Source: Lycium barbarum (lineage: Eukaryota > Streptophyta > Magnoliopsida > Solanales > Solanaceae). From it: a DNA stretch of 64,000 nucleotides. The stretch covers positions 21,212,380 to 21,276,379 of the forward strand of contig NC_083344.1 in assembly GCF_019175385.1 (NCBI RefSeq). The letters are read 5' to 3'. Position 1 is the stretch's first letter. Each line of letters begins with the position of its first letter. This document shows positions 26,901 through 38,900 of the stretch, one piece after another. The notes beneath the pieces are model-generated. The model saw only the letters and a list, made by a program, of their open reading frames with translations, searched no databases and was not told the DNA's origin. Both the position numbers and the translations under genes were made by a program.

Positions 26901-29900
26901 GGGAGCAAATGAAATTATTGTACAGCAACATACTTAAAATACGTATATATTAAAATAAGATAGAATTTAATTACTTTTTCATTTTTCCCTTACTCTAATA
27001 AATGTGAAAAGAGATTAATGTCATAAAAGAAAAAATACTATTAAATGGAGATCAAATAATTAATAAGGTAAATTAGTGAAATTCTAATTCTAATTGACGT
27101 TTCCTTAAAAAATCGTGTAAAAAACATGACAAGTAAAATGAGTTAAACAAAAAATATTTATTAAAAATTAAAAAATAGAAGTTCTTCATGGACCCATATT
27201 AAATATCAACCAGTATTAAAAAAAAAAAAAAGTAGAACCCACCACATCCAAACTCACGGGAAAAAAAAGTGGACCCCATATTAACAAAATCAAGCAAGAT
27301 TAAAAAAAAAGTGAATCCCATATTAAAAAAACAAACAATGTTAAAAAAAAGTACTTAGAAAATCAAACAATTAAATCAATAATGATAGATTCATTGCCAC
27401 ATGCGTATCAACCCATTAGTGGGAGCAAATAAAATTATTGTACAGCAACATACGTAAAATACTTATATATTAAAATAACATAGAATTTAGTTACTTTTTC
27501 ATTTTTCCCTTACTCTAATACATGTGAAAAGAGATTAATGTCATAAACGAAAAAATAATATTAAATGGAGATCAAATAATTAATAACGTAAATTAATGAA
27601 ATTATAATTCTAATTAACGTTTCCTTAAAAAACCGTGTAAAAAATAACATGACAAGTAAAATGAGTTAAACAAAAAATATTTACTAAAAATTAAAAAATA
27701 GAAGTTCTTCTTTTAAATAGAAAATCAAATTTCTACTTTGTTTCATTTTAAACATGTAAAATTAATATAATAATTTGAATTAGAATTATCCAAATCAAAA
27801 TTTGATAAAAAAAAATTATATATATTACTTTACTATTACTACTATATAGAAGAGCCGGTTTATAGAGGCAAGATCGTCGTCCGTGTTCGGTCCTACATTT
27901 TTATTTAAGGACAAAAAAGTCGTTTGTGGTCCCACCCACTTTTTTATTTAAGGGTAAAAGAATGACGTTTTATATTTTATATTACCAACTCTTCTAAAAG
28001 GTAGATAGAAATACTTTATTATATTTCTATTTTTCTACTATATAGAAGTATCGGTTTACCCATGCTTCGTCATCAATCTCTTTAAAAAAAAAAAGGGTGG
28101 ACCCCACCCGCTCCAAACTCATGAAAAAAAAGGTGGACCCCACCCTCTCCTAACTCATGAAAAAAAAAGTGGATCCCATATTAAAAAAAAAAAAAAGGCA
28201 ACGTCAAAAAAAAAAAAAAAAAAGTGCACCCCATATATTAAAAAATCAAACAATGACAAGTGAGGATGGCTCAGTGGTTAAGCACCTTCACCTACGACCG
28301 ATAGGTCCTGGGTTCGAGTCACACTGGAGGGGAAGTGTGGAAACACTATAAATCCTCCTAAATGGGTGGGAAAAAAAAAAAATCAAACAATATTCATGTA
28401 ATTCTCAAAGTATCCCCATCAAGTCAATAATAGTGGATTCATTGCAACATGCATATTAACCCATTAGTGGGAGCAAATGAAATTATTGCAAGCAAAAAAC
28501 ATGGACCCCATATTATTACTTTTCTTCAAAATATTTAATTGTTGTATTTGTTATTCCGCTATGTCATTTATTTGTTATGTTTACTAAAATAAATATACTT
28601 AAAATTTATATATTTAAAAAATAAGATACAATTTAATTAATTTTTTATTTTTATTCTTACTCTAATAAATGTGAAAAGAGATTAATATCAAATGAAGATC
28701 AATAAATGAATAAGGTAAATTAGTCAAATTCTAATTCTAATTCACGTTTCCTTGAAAAACCATGCAAAAGACAACATGGCAAGTAAAATGAGCTAAACCG
28801 AGAATATTTACCAAAAATAGCATTTCTTCGTTTAAATAGAAAATCAATTTCTACTTTGTTTCGTTTTAAACATGTAAAATTAATTTAATAATTTGAATTA
28901 GAATTATCCAAATCAAAATTTGATAAAAAATAATAAGTATTTTTCACCTTTAAATTAATCGAATTAAAATTGAAAGATCAACTGATGCTTAAATATTGCT
29001 ATTATTTTATCTCAAAGAGAGGAAAATAGTTTTCTTTTAAACGATTCTTCTCTTTTAAAAAGTATTAATAAATTTTCGTAGCAAACATGAATATAATAAT
29101 GTTTTAGATACGGAACACAAACTACAATGTTATATTAATCGTATTTTGAACGCAGTGTGTGTATATATATATATATATAAACACAACTACATATATATAG
29201 ATACACTATAATCCGAAGAGCCATCTAGTATAAACACAAAGCATTCTTTTCTTAGCATAGAACAATAGATGGGAAGAAGAAAAAGAAGTATCTAAAGCAG
29301 TGAACATCAGAGAAAGCATAATGGCTCACGATGCGTGCTCATATACAAAAGAAAGAATAATCATCATAAACTGAAAGAATAATCATCATAAACTAGCTTC
29401 AGAATAGAGAAATCACTAGAAAAGTTTAAGTCCGAACAAAAACAGTTATAAAGCACAAAGACAAGGTAAGTTTACCATGTGATCTCTCGGATTAGGTCGC
29501 CTTTGCAACTCCAGTTCATCAAACTCAAAGACAGGCAATAATTCTACTGCATTAACGCCAAGCTCCAGAAGATGTGGTATCTACACTTGTAGATGAATGT
29601 CAGATAACTAAAGGAATAAATAAGTTTACAGATTTCTGTTAGTGACTAATATATGATCAAAAAATCAAAGACATCTAATCTAAGAAGGGCCAAAGAACAT
29701 ATCATACAACTTTGAATTGAAACTTGCCATAATAAAAATGTATATATTTGGGAAGTTAACTCGTGGTATAACATGTGGTACCGCTATTAAGGAAGATAGA
29801 CCAAACTTTAACAAACAAATGAAATGCTTAATAAAAGAGAAAACAAACTGTAGGATGTGAAAGTACCTTTTCAATCAAACCAAGGTAGCTTCCCCGTTGA

Positions 29901-32900
29901 TCTGGATCCACACCACTTGTTTCATCAGCAGTAAAAGCACGGACATTCATCTCATATATAACAAGATCTGTCTGCCCAAGAAAAGAGGATATACAGCAAG
30001 ACATTATGGGTGGTTTGGTTGATTGTGTGATATAACTAATCCAACACAAAATTCCGCATAAAATAATACTCCCTCTGTTTCAAGTTATGTGAACCTATTT
30101 GATTGGGCACGATAAGAAAGAAAGGAAGACTTTTGAAACTTGTGGCTTAAAAAAAGTTATAGATATTTGTGTGGCTATAAATCATTTCAAAAAGTGAATT
30201 AATTTCCAAATTCAAAAAGGGGACATCTTTTTGGGCACTGACTAAAAAGGAAATAGGTTCATAAAAATTGAGACAGGGAGTACAATGTATGGTTGGTCAC
30301 ATAAGCGCCACATTATGTAATGCAACGTTTTATGGGTGGTATCCAAATAATACTAACATTAAGTTATGCGGGAATTGATGTAATATTTTGTGTAGGATAG
30401 AATGTGGAATAAGAATACATGTATTAGCCATACGGGGATTAGACTATTCAAAGACAAAAATGTTATTAGAGAAAGTAATTCTTGTATAGCAATAATCTCT
30501 TAATCACTACATAACAATTCCTTGATTATTAATCACTGCATAGCAATCCCTTCCAGATTAATCAGCACACAAACAATCCCTACATTATAATCCAAGCACA
30601 ACTAAAATGCAAACCAAACGACCCTTAAGAGTGAACATGTATAGCAGATCTAAGTAGTATAATCTTATGGCTCAATCTAACAAAGAACCTCAATAACTTT
30701 ACTACAGAAGAATAAACTGAAACTCGTCTTACTTGAAATAACAAGAATACCTAAATAACAAAATCTGAGCACTTAATAATGACAGCTCTGTCATCTTAGT
30801 CACAGCGCAGCAATTAGCTGAACATGCAAGAAAATTATCTTTAGATTTGCACAAGAGGAAACAAGTTATTCAAGTAATTCTTCTCAATCTACTTCTCAAT
30901 CTACCTCAGGTATATTTGGAAGTGTGTAATTTTCTCCCCAGTCAAAAGGCAAGCTGTTGAAATCATAAGTTCCAAGAAATCTACACATTTTATTGTTATC
31001 ATCTCCAAAAGCTCGCCGACCTTCAATTAGTTTTGCGTAAGGATCAATCAAAATGATGCTGTCGTCAAATCGATGCCCTTCATGCCAATTTCGTGGTCCA
31101 TCAATGCGATAACCATAAAGGACATCACCTCGGGGCAACTCCTGCAAATGACGGAGAAAAGAAGATACAGTAAGAAAAGGTAAAACAACAACAACATAAC
31201 CAGTGTAATCCCACAAGTGGGGTCTGGGGAGGTTGGTGTGTACGCAGCCTTACCCTACCTTGTGAAGGTAGAAAGACTGTTTCAATAGAAGCATATCAAA
31301 ATCAATAAGAAAAGGAAATATAGTAGTGAAAAAGCAATGTAGAAAATAATGGAGAAGAGAACCGTAGAAACAACGAATTAATGTGCGCGAGAGACAAGCA
31401 TGTATGATGTGCTCCATGGTTTCATGCGCGTGAAAGAAAAGCATGCATGATGTGCTCCATGGTTGAAACAAATGCTTATATTGGCCTAAAGTGCAATGCG
31501 TTGAAGTTATGAAATTATGTTGTGCTTTCTTATGAACTAAATAACATTATGATGAAGCATTATGAATTTTAAATGTTCTATATGTTAATGTTTGATGATG
31601 GAAAGCTTAGCGCATGCAATGAAATGATATTTTCAACTTATTTCTTGCTCAAGTACAATGTAAGAACTATTTTGACTTATCGAATGACTTAGGCCGAAAA
31701 ACACGAACTTATGAGATTGAAATGGATTTGAGAACACATTTTCCTATTGGTTATGTTTGATTCTATCTGGTTGGGAGGATGATTGGACTCGTGGATTCCT
31801 ACCCCAACGTATCATTGCCTAGCTAATCGCGAGGAATATTGTTCATCTTGGATCCTTAATGTATAAATGCCTAGCTGTTTGGAGAATTATGGAAGCTTTC
31901 ATAGATGGTAACACGATGCATTCTATCACCGCTTCGTGTAGAGATGAATCACCCCTTAAGAGTGATTAGATTGATAATGATGCTCTTGCGGTTTATACCT
32001 TGTGATTTTGAAAGAAAGATTTGGTTTATGAAATGCTTACATAATTTCATTCATGAATATCGTTTCATAACCTTTGCTCTACTATGAGGTGCTTTTTTTT
32101 TATGACATGGGAACCCGCAGCCACTACCCTTTGAGTGCGCACAGGGTAAACTCATCTCCTGTGCAATAGCTCGCAAACCACATAGGAGAGGTAACCCGCA
32201 CTAGGCATGCCCCGTGCGACGAGCTCGACCCAGAAAGCAAATTGCCTGCTGTCGTAGGCAAGGGATTTCGAACCTGAGACCTCCATTATGAAAGCTCCAT
32301 GCCCCTTGATTTTTACTCAGTCTCTCCTTTTCTTTGATTTTTCTATCAAAAATAGAGGTAATGCGACGGACGAAAAGGCCACGGTCCCGCGCCTATTGCT
32401 TTTGGTGTACCCCACTTCATAATCATGGGCAGGTTGTTATAGTTGCATTTATTAATGTATTCTTCTTGTCATAGAGGCTATATAGATGGGTTTGATGTAT
32501 ATAGGATGTTATGGGTACTCATATGATTAGTGGAATACTCCCTCCATCCCAAAAAGATTGTATTAGTTTGACTTGGCACAGAGTTTAAGAAATAATGGAA
32601 GACTTTTGAAATGTATGGTCCAAAGCAAGCCTTAGATATTTGTGTGTTGTAAGTCATCTCATAAAGTTTAATTGTTTCTAAATATAGAAAGATGTCAGTC
32701 TTTTTGGTACAGACTAAAAAGGAAAGGAAGACAATCTTTTCGGGACGGAGGGAGTATTTTTTTTTTTAAACTAAACTAGTTGCAAATTATTGTTATGTCG
32801 ACGGATGATGTTTGGCCATTAAAGCCTGTTGCTATGATATACTCCATGCTTTAATATATGAATGTTGATATTTTTATTTTGTAAAAGCTACTACCACATG

Positions 32901-35900
32901 CTATATTTAAGATAATAATATTTTTCATAAATAAAACTATCATATGGAGCATGATTTGGGTAGAATGACTATATTGGTCAGTTCAATGCAAGTTAACGGC
33001 ATCAAATGTCGGTCACGTCTCATCTCGATTTGGGTATGACACAAGCGGTGAAAGGCGCAAGGGAAATGAATAGGATAGTGACACAAGTAGATACTTCTTT
33101 GGGTATCACGTTAGTTTACTGTAAAATTTGAGAAAGAAAAGGTTTCTTTGTACCTAATAATGCTTGACATCCCATGAGAAGGGGTATTTATACCAGGCAC
33201 AATACATAAACATACCCTCTACTTGATTTCAGCTGGAAAGTATGACCTCCAACTTTGGGTGTGCACAAGCAGGCACCTCAACTTGTCTAAAGTTGAACAC
33301 GTATACCCAATTTTCCGGCAGGTCACATGCGTGAATTACACTCACTCCTACGTGGATTAGTGACCGATTCAAAGGCTGCCAACTATTTTACACGTAGATT
33401 AGAGATTTTAAAAAAAAAAAAAAAGGCTTTCAGTTTTTTTGTTTCTGAATAAATTTAATGAAGAAAAGAAGTTTTTGGGTGAGTAAAAATTGCTTCCGTT
33501 CAAGTTCTTCACCATCCTTATTTCACATTAAAACTTCACTGATCAGAACTCTTTCCTCGTTCCCACTCCCCGTTTTGGGGCCCGCCGACGGAGTCAAACT
33601 AGCCGAGTCATCCAAGTTGCTCCGAGTCAATGCGATTGATGCACAAGAAAGTAGAGGGGTATTTAATAAATTCCAGGAGAATGGGTTGATATTTCTGGGG
33701 TTTCTTAGAAAGCCTAAGTTGTGCGGACTTCGTTTTTTATGCCGAACCCGTGTCTACACGAGACTGGGACGGATGCAGGTGCGTCTCGGATTCGGTCGAC
33801 CAACTTCGGATACTTTGACCGGAGTCCATGGCCAAATTTGAGGGAAAATTGAAATTTTGATTTATCAAAATGAAAGATAAAACAGATTTAAGAGATGGGA
33901 AATGGCACACTTCAATAATATAGTCCTTTTTTCTTATATTCAGTACTTCATGTTTTAGGCTAAACAGAGAGAAACCAAGAATTCAAGGGGTATTTCGGAC
34001 TTATAGCTCTATCTTTATAATTTTTAATTTTCTTAGCCAAATCTCCACACTCATATCTATACCTAGATTCGCTCCCTGCAATCTTAAATTTTAGATTTTT
34101 CCGAATCCGACACTTGGATCCGTACCCGTATCGGATACCCGCATCCGAATCAAAGAAATTTAGGAAATTGCAGAATTGCATTTTGGGATTGAACTTTGAT
34201 GAAATGGGTGTGGGAATTTTTGTAAATTTTGTACAATTAAGTGCAGATTGGTGAAGAATGGGTTTGGGGTCCTGGGTCAAACTCAGTTTTTGGAATAAGG
34301 GGTAGTTCTCCTCTTTCATTTTCATGGGAAATGTTTCAGTATATAGGAAAGGATGTAGTGAGATATTGAACAAATACTCGAATTGTTGAACTCATACATA
34401 TTTTATGAATTGGGAGAAAACTGGCAGAATGGGGAAGAACGAGTGCTGATGGAGAAATAAGGGGATTAGGTTTAGGTGGAAATTTGATTTGAGAATTGGA
34501 GATAAATTTAGGAGGTTCATTAAAATTCAGCTGTACCTCACGCGAATTGCCAGGTAGGATGTGTGTGCATACGTGTTCAACTTTAGACGAGCGGAAGTGC
34601 CTACTTGTGCACACCCAAAGTTGGAGGTCATACTTGCCAGCGGAAGCCAAGTTGGAGGGCTGTTTATGTCTTATGCCTTTATACAATGAATCCTACCTAA
34701 TTAAGGAAAGACAATTAATTACTATATAAGAAAATATTCTAGTCCTACAATTACGCTAGGAAAAGGAAAAATAAAGTCTCCTAAAATCATGTTAATTAAC
34801 AAATCAATATTTACATTTACTTCTCTTTCTCCTTAATTTGTTCCCTTCTATTTAATCCTTTCAGATTAACAAGGTCCATAAATCCGTGCATCTATCCGAA
34901 GTGAACTACTTTCACCCAGCAAAGAAAGTTTGAATAGTTTATGTGCTTTACTTAGCTGGGATCTTCTCAATATAAGTTGGAATCATAGACGAAATATAAT
35001 GTGTGGAAAACATGTGAGGTCAAGGTCAAAGAATTGTTAGATCCCTCTCCTAATATATGCGAGGCCATTTGACTTACTACAGTTACTAGGACAACTCTAA
35101 CAACTCTTCAAAAAAGATTTGAAATGTTTTCATTTGACAGGAATCTCATTGAATAAAAGAACTACAGGGAAGACACATTAAATTCAAATAATCATGGACA
35201 TATAATTGGATGAACATTCAGTTCCAACCACAATATATTTACTTTTCTTTAAGAAATGAAACACAACCACAATATGTTTATGTTGAAACTATGAACACAT
35301 TAGAGTATTAATTGAGGAAGGAGATCAATCATTTGACACTACCAAAAATAGGGAGCGGGTCAACCAAATAGCAACAAGGGAATAGAAGGTGGAGAGCCAA
35401 CATGATGTGATTATCATGGGCCAAATCATAATCGTTGAAGGTGACTGAGTGGATACAGTAACGAAGGTACATAAAACAGTTACTTCATACCTCAACGCAT
35501 ATGTGCCATATGTTTCCCGTGCGATTCTTCTGTGGATCCAATGCCAATTCAATCATTCCATCATGAATACTGTCAGGCATTCCCATAAAATGTATATTGA
35601 CTCAGCATGCTTTATGCAGATGGACATATGAAATACAAGAAAAATTGAGCACGATCCCACCAGGGATAGTATAGCCCCGGTAAGATAACTGAACAGGTAG
35701 TTTCAAACTAGTTCAATGTCTTTGTAAATGTATGGTACTTTATCCTACTTTATCCTAAGAGTAACAAATCATTTGGACATTTACTACATAGTGAATTTAT
35801 AATGGTATCTCAAGGTAATACAACATCAACTACTGCAGAATAAAAAATCATGCTGCCTTCACCAGAATGTTTAACACCATTTCATTAACATAATTTCTAG

Positions 35901-38900
35901 GTTTCCTCCATCTAAGATGAAGTGTTGTACACGATGTTAACATGTCTATAAGTTGCTTTACAATAGCTGCAATAGATGGAGGGATGTGATGATACCTACA
36001 AGTCGAATTAAAAATGAAATGTACTCTATGCTGTTCAGAAAGGTTTTTGCTTATATTTGGGCAATCCCTCCACCCCCACCCCCCTCTTGTTGGTATAATT
36101 ACAAGGGAAAAAAAATTAAAAAGTGCATATGTTGTCCTTACCATTTCAAATATATTCCGCGTGAGAACCTTACGACCCAACATAAGACTCAGGTAGACTT
36201 TTTGCTCCTTAGGAAGGCTGATAAAGGTCTATGTAAAAGACTGCAAGGTTATTTCGAGTGAGAACCTTACGACCCAGCATAAGCTCTTGATGATTGACTT
36301 GGAGATCAAGAGGAAGCAGGAAGAAGAGGGTTGTGGAGGACCGACAGAGGGTCAGATGGGGGAGCTTGACTATGGCTAGTGCCGTGGAGATGGGTGAGAA
36401 ATTGATGGCTATGGGAGCTTGGAGGAGTAGTGGGGATGCGAACAGTATGTGCAATAGGATTGCCAGTTGCGTTAGGGAAGTAGCTAGAGAGGTGCTAGGG
36501 GTCTCAACATGTAGTTTTGGTGGGCATCGAGGGGACTGGTGGTGGAATGGAGAAGTCCAAGGGAAGGTGAAAGTAAAGAAGGTGGCATATGTGAAGTTGG
36601 TTGACAGTATAGACAACGAGGAAAAGCGGTCAAATAGGGAAAGGTATAAGATTGCAAGGGAGAAGGCAAAGCTTGCAGTTACGGTGACAAAACTGGCAGG
36701 TTTTGAACGCTTGTATGCAGAATAAGAAGACAAGGAAGGAAGCTGGACCACCAATCCAGTAGTAATTCCTAATGGGTGCAGTGTGTGGAGATCAATCAGA
36801 AATCTATGGCCAAAGATGATTAGACAGGTAAGGTTTAAAGTTAGTGATGGAATGAAGGTATCCTTCTGGAAGTGGAAGGATAAGTGGATTCGCCAGGAAA
36901 CTCTGTTTCAACTTTTCCCAGATATTTACAACTTATGTCAACAACAGGAGGTAACTGTGGCTGTGGCTGAAGTGTGGTCTGAACAGGGATGGAATCCAAC
37001 TTTTAGGAGACTATTCAATGACTGGGAATTGGGAAGGATAACTGAGTTCTATAGTTCTTTAGCTCAGTTTGAAGGGATCACTAGGAGTGGAGACTGTATG
37101 GTTTGGCAAGGGAATGCTCAAGGTGAATGAGGCATACATAGATTTGAACAGAGTTAACAACTAAGTTGGATGTTGGCCTTGGAAGACGATTTGGAAGGTA
37201 AAATTTCCTCATAAAGTAGCATGTTTCACTTGGCTGATGGCCAAAGAAGCTGTTTTGACTCTGGAGAAATTAAAAAGTACAGGAGTTTGGCTATGCTTTA
37301 GATGTTTTATTTGTGGGGAACAGGCAGAGACAAGCAACCATCTCTTTTTACATTGTCCTAGATACCAGAGCCCGTGCCAGCACGGGCCCAACATATATTT
37401 ATAATTTTATTCAAAATATATTTATAATTTTATTTTTATGCAATTATAAAAAGAATTGATATATTCTACAACATTTTTTGAAAGTCACGTATGTAAAGAT
37501 AGAAATTTTGGGAGCACGGGTTCAATAATTTGTGCCATGATGTTATTTTTTTGTTTCCGTTTATATGACTTTATTTAAGAAAAAGACTAATAGACACTTT
37601 TTAAATTACGCGCTAATCAAATTTGAACCAGAATTTCAAAACTTATTGATTTTTTTACTACTAAATACGGAAACGTCATTTGAACTACCATCCCCCTAGG
37701 CTAAAACGTGAAACCTTTTTATACATATGGTGATTATGTATATTGTGTCATATAACATGGGCATAGATGCGGTATAAGATTTCTATCCTTTTTTTTTTTT
37801 TACTTAACCTATCATATGTACTACTCCCTCCATTCCAAAATAAGTCTCTTTTAGTTCATGCACACCCCTTAAGAAATTGCTCACTCCTAGAAAATTAGGA
37901 GTATTTTTACCAACTTACCCCTAATTAATGCTTAGAAAAAAGAAAAGCTATTTAATGATTCTTGATTATAAATAAGGGTAAGTTTGGAAGAATAGGATTA
38001 GTTTCTTCTTGAAATCCTAAAGCGTCACTTATTTTGGAACAAAATAAAAAGCCTAAAAGGACACTTATTTTGGAATGGAGGGAGTAATAAATTATTTTGG
38101 CTATTATGGTGCTGTGTATATAATTAGAAACTTAAGACATTGGAAAATGCCATTTGAGAATGTAATACCCATCTTAGTTTCTTTTTAGGATATTAAACAG
38201 TACTGCAATAAACATCCGAACAATTAATCACCATTATTGACTTAATGGGAGATACTTTGAGAATTACATGGATATTGCTTTATTTTTTAATATGGAGTCC
38301 ACGGTTTTTTTTTTTTTTTACATGAGTTGGAGGTGGACAACGAAACCACCTCCAACCCATGCTTATATATAGTATAAATAAATATAAAAAAAAAGTGGAC
38401 AGAGTGGATATGGAGATTATTCATTATTTTGAGGGGGATCAGTTGGGTAATGCCAGCAAGGGCAAAAGATGTTCTGCATAGCTGGACCAGAGAAGGAAGC
38501 TTGACCATGCAGAAAAAGAGATAGAGGATTGTCCCAGCATGTATTTGGTGGGCCGTATGGAAAGAGAGAAACCAGAGATGTTTTGAGAACAAGCAGTGCA
38601 GCATACAGAAGTTGAAGATGAATTGTTTATCCCTTTTTTATATTTGGTGTAAACAGGAATGTCTAGGGGAAACAGAAAATATATTTGATGTTCTAGACAA
38701 TTCGTACAAGAAACATAGCTTAGAGTGATCCTACTTTTGTAATTGTCTACTTGGGGACTATACAGTTTGGTATAGTATACCTGTTAATATATAGAATTGT
38801 TACCATTGTCCCAAAAAAAAAAAATTGTACAGGCTAGCTCCACTAGCCCTCCAGCTCTACATATATGATTAATGTAGGTCCATTAATTGGTTTAAGGCAT

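Larger units (their letters stand above)
31480..33060. other. Possible old gypsy LTR interrupted by a SINE and a MITE
   Basis: The right end (about 32990-33045: AACGGCATCAAATGTCGGTC, ACGTCTCATCTCGATTTGGG, TATGACA) resembles the end of Solanaceae gypsy LTRs such as the one at 60960. No left boundary was found. Annotated as a weak inference only. Confidence 0.3.
36770..38825 (+). pseudogene. L1-type LINE C-terminus, split by a Helitron
   Basis: 36783-37130 reads [39 protein letters not shown] and [20 protein letters not shown]. 37150-37365 reads [20 protein letters not shown], then [20 protein letters not shown]: the zf-RVT zinc-binding domain at the end of plant L1 proteins. Coding resumes after the insertion at about 38395 ([31 protein letters not shown]). 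It ends with poly(A) at about 38812-38824. Several stops interrupt it. It is a different clade from the RTE piece immediately upstream, so two LINEs abut near 36740-36770. Confidence 0.8.

Noticed and set aside
28261..28320. A tRNA gene
   Set aside because: Boxes A and B are present but no acceptor stem pairs; poly(A) and target duplication show a SINE.
33458..33841. 127-residue open frame inside the Mutator-like element
   Set aside because: No transposase or host protein features could be recognised; kept only as a possible captured sequence.
36209..36754. A 181-residue minus-strand open frame
   Set aside because: It is the shadow of the RTE LINE coding strand; the plus strand carries the recognisable protein.
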